From Pseudomonadota bacterium (GTDB taxonomy: Bacteria; Pseudomonadota; Gammaproteobacteria; UBA9214): a stretch of DNA of 64,000 nt. Both the position numbers and the translations under genes were made by a program. The notes under the pieces were generated by a model that saw only the letters and a list, made by a program, of their open reading frames with translations, had not been told where the DNA came from and did not search any database. The stretch spans positions 558,001 through 622,000 of the forward strand of contig JAWLAI010000002.1 in assembly GCA_041395565.1 (NCBI GenBank). The letters run 5' to 3'. Position 1 is the first letter of the stretch. Each line of letters opens with the position of its first letter. Below are positions 7,960-15,553 of the stretch, one piece after another.

Positions 7960-9005
7960 TGAACATGCACGCACTGAAACGCTGGTTGACCGCGCTGCTG
8001 CTGACGGCCTGCAGCACCGCACCCGCCTTCGCGGAGCGGACCTGGGAGCTGAAATTCGCGACCCTGGCACCGGCAGGCACCACCTGGGTCAAGCTGCTGG
8101 AGGACTGGGGCGAACAGGTCAAGGCCGCGAGCGGCGGCCGCCTGGTCTTCAAGATCTACCCGGGCGGCGTGCAGGGCGACGAACCGGACGTGCTGCGGAA
8201 GATCCGCTTCGGGCAGCTGCAGGGCGGCGCCTTCACCGGCTACGGTATCGGCCAGATCTACTCGCCCGCGCGCGTGCTGGAGCTGCCGTTCCTGTTCGAG
8301 GGCATCGATGAAATCGACTACGTGCGCGAACGGCTGATGCCTTCCATCGAGCAGGGCTACCGCGACAGCGGTTACGAACTCGTGGGCTGGATGGAGGTCG
8401 GCTATATCTATTTCTTCTCCAAGGAACCGATCGCCACACTCGACAACCTCAGGCAGCGCCGCATCTGGTTCTGGCAGGGTGACCCGCTCGGCAAGGCATT
8501 CTTCGACGCCGCCGGCCTGGCGCCGGTGCCGTTGTCCATCATCGACGTCTACACCAGCCTCTCGACCGGCATGATCGACACGGTGTACGCGCCCCCGCTC
8601 GGCGCCATCGCGCTGCAATGGTTCACCAAGACGCAGTACATCACCAACGTGCCCATGGCCAACGGCATCGGTTCGCTGGTCGTCTCGCGCCGCTTCTTCC
8701 AGAACCTGCCGCAGGATCTGCAGACACTGCTCAGGCGTACCGGCGCGGAAACCGGGAACCGGCTGATTGCGGCGACGCGCGCGGACAATCTCGAGGCGCT
8801 GGCGCTGATGAAGGAACGCGGCATGATCCTGGTCGATGCCGATGCCTCGCTGGTCTCGGGTGACATCGAAAAAATCAGCCAGCAGGCCGGGCGGGAACTG
8901 ATGGCGACCGGCTACATACCGGAAGCCGTGTTGACCAGGGTCAACGGCTGGCTGACCGAATTCCGCGCCCACAAGGCAGACGTCAGCACCGATGCTGCGC
9001 ACTGA
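7950..9005 (+). CDS. dctP: TRAP substrate-binding protein DctP
   Basis: A 351-aa periplasmic solute-binding protein. ATG 7950 is chosen because GGAG lies five bases upstream; ATG 7959 (TGATG overlap with the previous stop) is the alternative. A signal peptide ends at STAPAFA. The mature domain begins WELKFATLAPAGTTW and contains GGVQGDEPDVLRKIRFGQLQ and the conserved RRIWFWQGDPLGKAFFDAAG with the Arg that usually contacts the substrate carboxylate. The presence of TatT places it in the TRAP subgroup with a T component, whose substrates are often hydrophobic or aromatic acids; the actual ligand is not predictable. Confidence 0.93.
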   Translation: MVLMNMHALKRWLTALLLTACSTAPAFAERTWELKFATLAPAGTTWVKLLEDWGEQVKAASGGRLVFKIYPGGVQGDEPDVLRKIRFGQLQGGAFTGYGIGQIYSPARVLELPFLFEGIDEIDYVRERLMPSIEQGYRDSGYELVGWMEVGYIYFFSKEPIATLDNLRQRRIWFWQGDPLGKAFFDAAGLAPVPLSIIDVYTSLSTGMIDTVYAPPLGAIALQWFTKTQYITNVPMANGIGSLVVSRRFFQNLPQDLQTLLRRTGAETGNRLIAATRADNLEALALMKERGMILVDADASLVSGDIEKISQQAGRELMATGYIPEAVLTRVNGWLTEFRAHKADVSTDAAH

Positions 9006-9486
9006 GCCGGCCTGGATCAGCGCCCTGCGCCACACCCTGATCCGTCTCGACGGTTTCATGGCCGGGCTGTCGCTCATGCTGCTGCTGGCACTGATCCTGG
9101 GACAGGTCCTGCTGCGCAACCTGCTGGATTCCGGCGTTCCCAACGCGGACGTGCTGGCCCGCTACCTGGTGCTGTATATCGCCTTCTTCGGCGCCGCGCT
9201 GGCCATCGAGCGTCACCGCCACATCCGCATCGACATCGTTGCCGCCTTCCTCACGCAGGAACGGCTGCGCCGGATCACGCCGCCGCTGTACCTGCTCTCG
9301 GCCATGATCTGTGCCGTGATGGCATGGGCCGCCATGCGTTTCTGGTATGACGACTGGCAGTTCGTGGCCGCCCACGAACGCTGGTCCTCGATCCTGGCCC
9401 TGATCACGCCGTTCGGCTTCTGCCTGCTCACCGTGCACTTCCTGATCGGCGGCCTGTACCTGCCCCCCCTGGACGAACGGCGATGA
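8992..9486 (+). CDS. dctQ: TRAP transporter small permease DctQ
   Basis: A 164-aa inner-membrane protein with four predicted membrane segments (around residues 20-45, 58-76, 95-115 and 135-155). It carries the family motif LALILGQVLLRNLL and AALAIERHRHIRIDI. DctQ pairs with DctM to form the secondary sodium-driven permease. It overlaps the dctP end by 14 bases and dctM by four (ATGA). Confidence 0.92.
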   Translation: MLRTEPAWISALRHTLIRLDGFMAGLSLMLLLALILGQVLLRNLLDSGVPNADVLARYLVLYIAFFGAALAIERHRHIRIDIVAAFLTQERLRRITPPLYLLSAMICAVMAWAAMRFWYDDWQFVAAHERWSSILALITPFGFCLLTVHFLIGGLYLPPLDERR

Positions 9487-10742
9487 CCGTCGTGCTGGTC
9501 GTGCTGCTGGTCGCACTGGCGCTGGTCGGCATGCCGCTGTTCGTCGCCCTGGCCGGCGGCAGTCTGCTCGCGACCTGGAATGCCGGCCTCGATCCCGCGC
9601 TGCTCGCGGTGGAGCTGAACCGGCTCGCATCTTCGCCCTACCTGGCCGCCATCCCGCTGTTCACCTTCAGCGGCGTGGTGCTGGCCGCCGGCGGCGCCCC
9701 GCAGCGCATGATCGGGTTGTTCAACGCCCTGGTCGGCTGGCTGCCCGGCGGCATCGCCGCCGTCACACTCACCTCCTGTGCCTTCTTCACCGCCTTCTCG
9801 GGCGCCTCGGGCGTCACCATCCTCGCACTCGGCGGCCTGATGATGCCGCTGCTGCTGCACGCCGGCTATCGCGAACGTTTCAACCTCGGCCTGCTCACCA
9901 CCTCGGGCTCGCTCGGCCTGCTGTTTCCACCCAGTCTCGCGATCCTGTTGTACGGCATCGTCGCCGGAGTCAGCATCGACCAGCTGTTCCTGGCCGGCAT
10001 CGTGCCGGGCCTGCTGCTGATGCTGATCCTGGGCATGTACTGCCTGTACGCGTGCAACAAGAGCGGCGCACAGCGCCAGCGCTTCTCGCTGCGTACCCTG
10101 GCGCGCGCGGCGCGCGCGGGCATCTGGGACATCCTGCTGCCGGTCGGGGTCCTGCTCGGCATCTTCGGCGGCTTCGTCACCATCAGCGAGGCCTCGGCCT
10201 GCACCGCGGCCTATGTACTGCTACTGGAATGCTTGATCCACCGCGAACTCAGCCTGCGCCGGGACCTGCCGGGCCTGCTGCGGGACGCCGCCATCCTGGT
10301 CGGCAGCATCCTGATCATCCTCAGCGTGGCCATGGGTCTCACCAACCTGCTGATCGATGCGCAGATCCCGATGCAGCTGCTGGGGTGGATGGAAACGCAC
10401 ATCGACTCGAAGCTGCAGTTCCTGGTACTGCTCAACGTGTTCCTGCTGGTCGTCGGCTGCATGATGGACATCTTTTCAGCCACCGTGGTGGTGGTGCCGC
10501 TGATCCTGCCCATCGCACGCAACTACGGCATCGACCCGATCCACCTGGGCATCATCTTCCTGGCCAACCTGGAGATCGGTTACAGCACGCCGCCCGTCGG
10601 CATCAACCTGTTCATCGCCAGCCAGCGCTTCCGGCGTCCCGTGCTGCTGCTGTTCAATTCCGCACTGCCGTTCCTGCTGCTCATGCTGCTGTGGCTGGTG
10701 ATCATCACCTACGTACCGGCGTTCACATTGTGGTGGCGCTAG
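9483..10742 (+). CDS. dctM: TRAP transporter large permease DctM
   Basis: A 419-aa polytopic membrane protein with about 12 hydrophobic segments. Family motifs include VALALVGMPLFVALAGGS, the GASGVTILALGG loop, TSGSLGLLFPPSLAILLYG, and the C-terminal LANLEIGYSTPPVGINLF, which belongs to the second hairpin region in DctM proteins. It carries the substrate and sodium sites of the transporter. It ends the dapE-tatT-dctPQM run; the next gene starts 90 bp on. Confidence 0.95.
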   Translation: MTVVLVVLLVALALVGMPLFVALAGGSLLATWNAGLDPALLAVELNRLASSPYLAAIPLFTFSGVVLAAGGAPQRMIGLFNALVGWLPGGIAAVTLTSCAFFTAFSGASGVTILALGGLMMPLLLHAGYRERFNLGLLTTSGSLGLLFPPSLAILLYGIVAGVSIDQLFLAGIVPGLLLMLILGMYCLYACNKSGAQRQRFSLRTLARAARAGIWDILLPVGVLLGIFGGFVTISEASACTAAYVLLLECLIHRELSLRRDLPGLLRDAAILVGSILIILSVAMGLTNLLIDAQIPMQLLGWMETHIDSKLQFLVLLNVFLLVVGCMMDIFSATVVVVPLILPIARNYGIDPIHLGIIFLANLEIGYSTPPVGINLFIASQRFRRPVLLLFNSALPFLLLMLLWLVIITYVPAFTLWWR

Positions 10743-10832
10743 CCGCGGCGTCTGCCGGCAGTACTGCAACTCCCTGCGCGCGCAACGGCGTCTTGTGAAT
10801 ACGCCATAACGGCTGCTGAACCCGGCGTGACG

Positions 10833-11483
10833 ATGCGCAATCCGGCCGTCTTAGTCCGGTTCCCTTACCGGAACCTGCTGGCCGGCGTCTGCCTCGCAAC
10901 CTGTCTCCTGCTCGCAGCCTGCGGCGAACGCCCGCCACGCCTGCCGGCATTGCCGGTCGATGCGGTCATTCTCGCCTTCGGCGACAGCCTGACGCGCGGC
11001 AGCGGCGCCGCGCGGGAAGCAAGCTATCCCGCCGCGCTCGCGCGCCTGCTCGGGCGCGAGGTAATCAACGCCGGCGTGCCCGGCGAGGTCAGCGCCGCGG
11101 GCCGCGCACGCCTGCCCGAGCTGCTGGAACGCTACCGGCCGGCACTGCTCCTGCTATGCCATGGCGGCAATGATCTGTTGCGGCGCCTCGACCCGCACGC
11201 CTTGCGCGCAAACCTGGAGGCGATGATCCGGGCAGCGGAATCCCGCGGCATACCAGTGGTACTGCTCGGCGTGCCGGAGCCGACGCTGTTCGGTCTATCA
11301 GCCGCCAAGCTGTATGGAGAACTGGCCGAGCAGTACGGACTAGCCTACGAGAACGCCGTCATCGCCGCGGTTGAAGGCGATGCGCGACTGAAGTCGGATC
11401 GCATCCATCCCAACGCCGCGGGCTACCGGCATATCGCCGAGGCGATCTACGCCCTGCTCGAAGACAGCGGCGCCATCGACTGA
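10833..11483 (+). CDS. SGNH/GDSL-family lipoprotein hydrolase (TesA-like)
   Basis: A 216-aa lipoprotein (lipobox LLAAC, Cys near residue 30). Catalytic blocks of the SGNH superfamily are all present: block I FGDSLTRGSGA (Ser), block II Gly in NAGVPGEVSA, block III HGGND (Asn), and block V DRIHPNAAGYRHIA (Asp and His). Close relatives are TesA/arylesterase-type enzymes acting on thioesters or short-chain esters. GTG 10827 is an alternative start. It may be carried on the TRAP transcript. Confidence 0.88.
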   Translation: MRNPAVLVRFPYRNLLAGVCLATCLLLAACGERPPRLPALPVDAVILAFGDSLTRGSGAAREASYPAALARLLGREVINAGVPGEVSAAGRARLPELLERYRPALLLLCHGGNDLLRRLDPHALRANLEAMIRAAESRGIPVVLLGVPEPTLFGLSAAKLYGELAEQYGLAYENAVIAAVEGDARLKSDRIHPNAAGYRHIAEAIYALLEDSGAID

Positions 11484-11621
11484 CAGCGCGGGACAGCAAC
11501 CACCGCGGGGAAAGTGTGACTGTTATGGAATCAGGCCTGCGCGGCACCGGGACGGACGCGTATTGAATATCCGTTGGCATGTCCCCGGTTCGGATATCGA
11601 GTCAGTTGCTGGTCGCATGTC

Positions 11622-12065
11622 TCACGCTGTCGGCACATACATGATCGGACAGATGCAGTGACCCAGCACGCCCTCTTCCGTGAATTCCGTGAGTACGCCG
11701 TAGGGTACGCGATGCCGGTGGCAGCCCATGATGATCAGGTCGATCGCCAAGCGCTCGCTTTCCTTCAGGATCGTCCGTACGGTCGCGCCTTCGATCAGCA
11801 GCGCCTTCGTCTCGACGCCGCGCTCGCGCATGCAGCGCGCGAGCGTCTGCAGGAACTCGTGCTCGGCACCCAGTTCGGCGGCACCCTCGCGGCGCAGCAC
11901 CGTACTGTCGACGTTGTAGACCCCGTTCGAGCTCGTATGCGGCACGACATGCACCAGCCAGACCCTGCCCCCGAGCGCACGCGCCAGTTCCAGGGCATGC
12001 TCGATGAGCGGCGCGGCGATGGTTGTGGTATCGATATCGTCGATGGCGACGAGCAAATTCTTCAC
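11622..12065 (-). CDS. Universal stress protein (single UspA domain)
   Basis: A 147-aa cytoplasmic protein of the UspA fold (KNLLVAIDDIDTTT at the N-terminus, VHVVPHTS, IIMGCHRHRVPYGVL). The start is GTG with AGGAG eight bases upstream. The usual ATP-binding signature G-x2-G-x9-GS is not present in the C-terminal loop, so it may not bind ATP. A TTGAC-N4-ATCAA site lies about 76 bp upstream, suggesting control by a Crp/Fnr regulator, as for Usp proteins of the Anr regulon in Pseudomonas. Confidence 0.85.
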   Translation of the reverse strand: MKNLLVAIDDIDTTTIAAPLIEHALELARALGGRVWLVHVVPHTSSNGVYNVDSTVLRREGAAELGAEHEFLQTLARCMRERGVETKALLIEGATVRTILKESERLAIDLIIMGCHRHRVPYGVLTEFTEEGVLGHCICPIMYVPTA

Positions 12066-12140
12066 GTCCCGGGCTCCTGTCTGTGCGGTGCACTATCGCT
12101 ATGTTTATACGCAAGGCTGGCAATTTGTGGAAGAGCCGCC

Positions 12141-12154
12141 TTGACGGGCATCAA
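12141..12154. promoter_or_regulatory. Fnr/Anr-type operator upstream of the Usp gene
   Basis: TTGACGGGCATCAA matches TTGAT-N4-ATCAA at nine of ten fixed positions. It lies in the 139-bp gap between tsaB and the Usp gene. A TATAAA on the minus strand (12109 to 12104) is a possible -10, though its 41-bp centre-to-centre distance is longer than the ideal of about 32. Confidence 0.6.
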
Positions 12155-12204
12155 TCCAGCCGCCGACGCGGCCGCGGCGGGTGGCGCCCGCCGCGGTCAT
12201 GCCG

Positions 12205-12891
12205 TCAGGCCCGCCGCGCGTCGGCCACGTCGTTGCGCAGGTAGACCGGCAGGGCCTGTTCCGGCGCGACCGCAGCGCCGTCCGCGAACGCCGGCAGCGC
12301 GAGTCGCGCGACGTCACCGGCACTCGGCTCCAGATCCGGCAGGACCCGCACCACGCGTTCGCCCAGGCGCGGCATGAGGCTGTCCCCGTAGGCCGCCCAG
12401 CCGCTGCCCGCGGCGATCCAGTCGCCGTGCGCCGGGACCGCGACCGCTGCCGGCGCCCGTACCACCTCGGCCGTCTCCGCCTGCAGTCGGCCGTCACGAT
12501 AGCGGTAGGCGCACCAGTACACCTCGTGCTTGCGCGCGTCCAGCGCGGCCAGGATGGCCGTGCCGCCGCTGGCGCGCTGCGCACCGAGGGCCAGGGCCGC
12601 CAGCGTGGATACAGGCACCACCGGGCGTTGCGCGGCAAAGGCGATACCCTGCACGATGCTGGCGGCGATGCGCACCCCCGTGAAGGAGCCGGGACCACGC
12701 CCGAAGGCGATGGCATCGAGCGCCGTCACCGCCAGGCCGGCCTCCACCAGCAGCGCTTCGATCATGGGCAGGATCAGCGTGGCGTGCTGGCGCGGCGCCA
12801 GCGCGTAGCGTTCCAGCACGTCCCCGTTGACCGTCAGTGCGGCGGAGCAAGCCGCGGTCGCGGTCTCGATCGCGAGGATGTGCGTCGCCAT
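12205..12891 (-). CDS. tsaB: tRNA threonylcarbamoyladenosine biosynthesis protein TsaB
   Basis: A 228-aa ASKHA-fold protein (MATHILAIETATAACSAAL at the N-terminus, FGRGPGSFTGVRIAASIVQG near residues 70-90). It is a non-catalytic partner of TsaD in making t6A37 on ANN-decoding tRNAs. The start at 12891 is chosen because it matches the family N-terminus; it is one base after the stop of the upstream helicase gene, so the two are translationally linked, an arrangement also seen in other gammaproteobacteria (yoaA-tsaB). Confidence 0.95.
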   Translation of the reverse strand: MATHILAIETATAACSAALTVNGDVLERYALAPRQHATLILPMIEALLVEAGLAVTALDAIAFGRGPGSFTGVRIAASIVQGIAFAAQRPVVPVSTLAALALGAQRASGGTAILAALDARKHEVYWCAYRYRDGRLQAETAEVVRAPAAVAVPAHGDWIAAGSGWAAYGDSLMPRLGERVVRVLPDLEPSAGDVARLALPAFADGAAVAPEQALPVYLRNDVADARRA

Positions 12892-12892
12892 A

Positions 12893-14827
12893 TCAGCCGA
12901 GTTCCAGCGGCGCGGCGCCTGCAGCGGCGAAGAAATCCTGCACGTCGGCCACGGCATGCGTACGCGGCATGGCCGGCAGGCTGTTCAGGAACACCCGGCC
13001 GTAGGATTTGCTGCGCAGGCGCGGATCGCACAACACTAGCACCCCGCGGTCGGCATGGTCGCGGATCAGGCGCCCGATACCCTGCTTGAGCGCGATCACC
13101 GCATGCGGCAGCTGATAGGCCATGAACGGATTCACGCCCTGTTCACGCAGCGCCTCGATGCGCGCCTGCAACACCGGGTCGCCGGGCGATCCGAATGGCA
13201 GCTTGTCGATGATGACACAGGACAGTGCCTCGCCGCGCACATCGACACCTTCCCAGAAACTGCTGGTACCCAGCAGCACGGCATTGCCGAGCGCCCGGAA
13301 ACGATCCAGCAGCGCCCGCCGGGGCGCCTCGCCCTGCACCAGCAGCGGCCAAGGACAGTCCGCCTCCAGTTGGCGGGCCGCCGTGCGCAGGGCATGGTGG
13401 CTGGTGAACAGCAGGAAGGCGCGTCCGTCACTGGCAGCCAGCACGTCGCGCGCGCAGGCAACCACGGCGTCCGTGTAATCCGGTCCGTTCGGGTCCGGCA
13501 TCGCATCCGGCAGATAGAGCAGCGCGTTGCCGGCATAATCGAACGGGCTGTCCAGCTTCAGGGTCTTCGCATCTTCCAGTCCGAGCCGGCTGGCGAAATG
13601 CGCGAAGCTGTCACCCACCGCGAGGGTCGCCGAGGTGAACACCCAGGCGCAGGCGAGGTTGTCGAGACAATTGCGAAATACCGGCGCCACCTCGAGCGGT
13701 GTCAGGTTGAGCCGGAACGCGGTACGCTGCGTCTCGAACCACTGGATATAGCCGCCGGATTCGCCTGCCATGAGCTGCGCCAGCCGCTGGCGCAGCTGCA
13801 GCGCGCGCTGGCGGCAGTTATCCAGCCCCTTGCCGCGCTCGGCCGCCGGCACCAGCCAGTCTTCCAGCCGCAGCAACGCCCCCGCCAGGTCCTCCAGCAC
13901 CGCGCGCACGCGCGCGTCTGCGGCGACTTCCGACCACGCCGCGCGCCGGTCCTGCTGACCGAGCGCCAGGCGCAGCCGGTGCACCAGCCCTTCGAGGTGC
14001 TCCGCCGCCTCCGGCAGGTCCTGCATGTCGCCGGCCTCGCGCAGATGCTCCATGCGCACGTCACGCGCGAGGTCGCGCAGCTGGTGGCTGCTCAGCGTGA
14101 TCCCGAAGAAGACCGAGGCGACCTCGGGCAGCTGATGTGCCTCGTCGATGACGAAGGCATCGGCGCCCGGCAGCAGTTCGCCGAACCCCTCCTCTTTCAG
14201 CACCATGTCCGCGAACAGCAGGTGATGGTTGATCACCACCACATCGGACTCGAGCGCGTTACGACGCGCCCGGATGACAAAGCAGTCCTGGAAATATTCG
14301 CATTCCTGGCCCAGACAGTTTTCCACCGTCGAGGTCACGCGCGGCCATACCGGCGAGTCTTCCGGGACCGCGCCGAGTTCGGCGATATCGCCCAGCGTGG
14401 TGAGTCCGGCCCAGGCCCGGACCTGTTCGAATTCATGCAGCTGCCTGCCGTTGAAGTGGCGGCCATCGCCGCCCGCCGTTGCCAGCCGGTGCAGGCACAG
14501 GTAGTTGGCACGGCCCTTGAGCAGCGCGCTGCGCACCGGCAAGCCGAGGGCCGCGCGCACGACCGGGAGATCCCTGCCGTAGAGCTGGTCCTGCAGGTGG
14601 CGAGTACCGGTCGAGATGATGACCTTGCGCCCGGCGCGTAGCGCCGGCAGCAGGTAAGCGAAGGTCTTGCCGGTACCGGTACCTGCCTCGACGATCAGAC
14701 GGGAACGCCCGTCTATCGCCGCGGCGACCGCCTCGGCCATCTGCTGCTGTTCCGCGCGCGGCGCGAATCCGTGCACGTGCACGGCCAGCGGACCAGCATC
14801 ACTCAGCAGCTCGGAGATCTCGGTCAT
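12893..14827 (-). CDS. yoaA: DinG/YoaA-type ATP-dependent DNA helicase
   Basis: A 644-aa superfamily 2 (XPD-like) helicase. Motif I (Walker A) VEAGTGTGKTFAYLLP is near residue 48, followed by STGTRHLQDQLYG, Walker B VIDEAHQLPE and the C-terminal motifs LLFTSHHALR and GIGRLIRDHADRG. Four cysteines suitable for a 4Fe-4S cluster are seen in NYLCLHR and VENCLGQECEYFQDCF. Length and tsaB linkage favour YoaA over DinG. YoaA-type enzymes unwind damaged or stalled replication substrates and in E. coli work with the HolC clamp-loader subunit. Confidence 0.92.
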   Translation of the reverse strand: MTEISELLSDAGPLAVHVHGFAPRAEQQQMAEAVAAAIDGRSRLIVEAGTGTGKTFAYLLPALRAGRKVIISTGTRHLQDQLYGRDLPVVRAALGLPVRSALLKGRANYLCLHRLATAGGDGRHFNGRQLHEFEQVRAWAGLTTLGDIAELGAVPEDSPVWPRVTSTVENCLGQECEYFQDCFVIRARRNALESDVVVINHHLLFADMVLKEEGFGELLPGADAFVIDEAHQLPEVASVFFGITLSSHQLRDLARDVRMEHLREAGDMQDLPEAAEHLEGLVHRLRLALGQQDRRAAWSEVAADARVRAVLEDLAGALLRLEDWLVPAAERGKGLDNCRQRALQLRQRLAQLMAGESGGYIQWFETQRTAFRLNLTPLEVAPVFRNCLDNLACAWVFTSATLAVGDSFAHFASRLGLEDAKTLKLDSPFDYAGNALLYLPDAMPDPNGPDYTDAVVACARDVLAASDGRAFLLFTSHHALRTAARQLEADCPWPLLVQGEAPRRALLDRFRALGNAVLLGTSSFWEGVDVRGEALSCVIIDKLPFGSPGDPVLQARIEALREQGVNPFMAYQLPHAVIALKQGIGRLIRDHADRGVLVLCDPRLRSKSYGRVFLNSLPAMPRTHAVADVQDFFAAAGAAPLELG

Positions 14828-15007
14828 CGTCGGTTACCGGCCGGGACGCGAGCGCGCCTCGCAGCCCGAGGTCTCTCGATCATGCGCAAGCGCCATGGGG
14901 TGATGCGATATAGCTGCAGGTCTGGCCGCGTCCGCGCGCGTCTCGCCCAGACAAAGCGCGTGCAGGCGCAGCGCGCCTACAGTCTGCGGCACGGCGTCGG
15001 CAGGCTG

Positions 15008-15553
15008 TCACCGTCCCGCCAGCTCGCGGGCCCGCTGTTCCGCGGCCGCGGCCCCCGCGTCGTCGCGCTGGGCGTGCCGGGCACGTGCGATGAGCTGCCA
15101 ATTGCGCGCCTGCTGCGCGGCATTACCGCTGGCCAGGCTGTTGGACTTGGCGGCGAGCTGTTCCGCGGCCTGCGAATCACCCTGCGACAAGCGTACCGTT
15201 GCCAGGTGATACCAGAGCACCGGGTTGCGTGGATCGATGCGGATCGCGCGTTCGAGCGAGGCGGCAGCGGCCTCCAGATCGCCGCTGTTCGCCTGCCGTT
15301 CCGCGGTATCGAGCAGTGCCACCACGGCCGGCGGCTGCGGCCGCGCCACGGGCGCTGCCGGCTGCTGCGGTTGCGGCATGCCGCTCACGGGCGGTGCCGG
15401 CTGCGGCAAGCCGCCCGAATCCGGCCATTGTCCACCGACCGGTGGGGGCTGGCGCTCGCCGCGCGGTGGGTAGTAGGTCGGCGCGCAGCCCGACAGCAGC
15501 AACAACAGCGCCAGCACGGCCAGGCCGGGGTATGTCGTGTCGATCGATCTCAC
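15008..15553 (-). CDS. lpoP: TPR lipoprotein, likely LpoP-type activator of PBP1b
   Basis: A 181-aa outer-membrane-type lipoprotein: signal peptide with lipobox LLSGC (Cys near 23), a Pro/Gln-rich linker (about residues 25-75), then TPR-like helices (VVALLDTAERQANSGDLEAA, NPVLWYHLATVRLSQGDSQA). Its start overlaps the mrcB stop by ATGA. In Pseudomonas aeruginosa the lipoprotein LpoP, a TPR protein encoded beside ponB, activates PBP1b in place of LpoB. The matching architecture and coupling argue for the same role here. Sequence identity to LpoP was not measured. Confidence 0.72.
   Translation of the reverse strand: MRSIDTTYPGLAVLALLLLLSGCAPTYYPPRGERQPPPVGGQWPDSGGLPQPAPPVSGMPQPQQPAAPVARPQPPAVVALLDTAERQANSGDLEAAAASLERAIRIDPRNPVLWYHLATVRLSQGDSQAAEQLAAKSNSLASGNAAQQARNWQLIARARHAQRDDAGAAAAEQRARELAGR

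Noticed and set aside
13055..14641. 528-codon open frame on the plus strand opposite the helicase
   Set aside because: Antisense shadow of the YoaA-type helicase, rich in Gln/His/Arg and lacking any recognisable domain.
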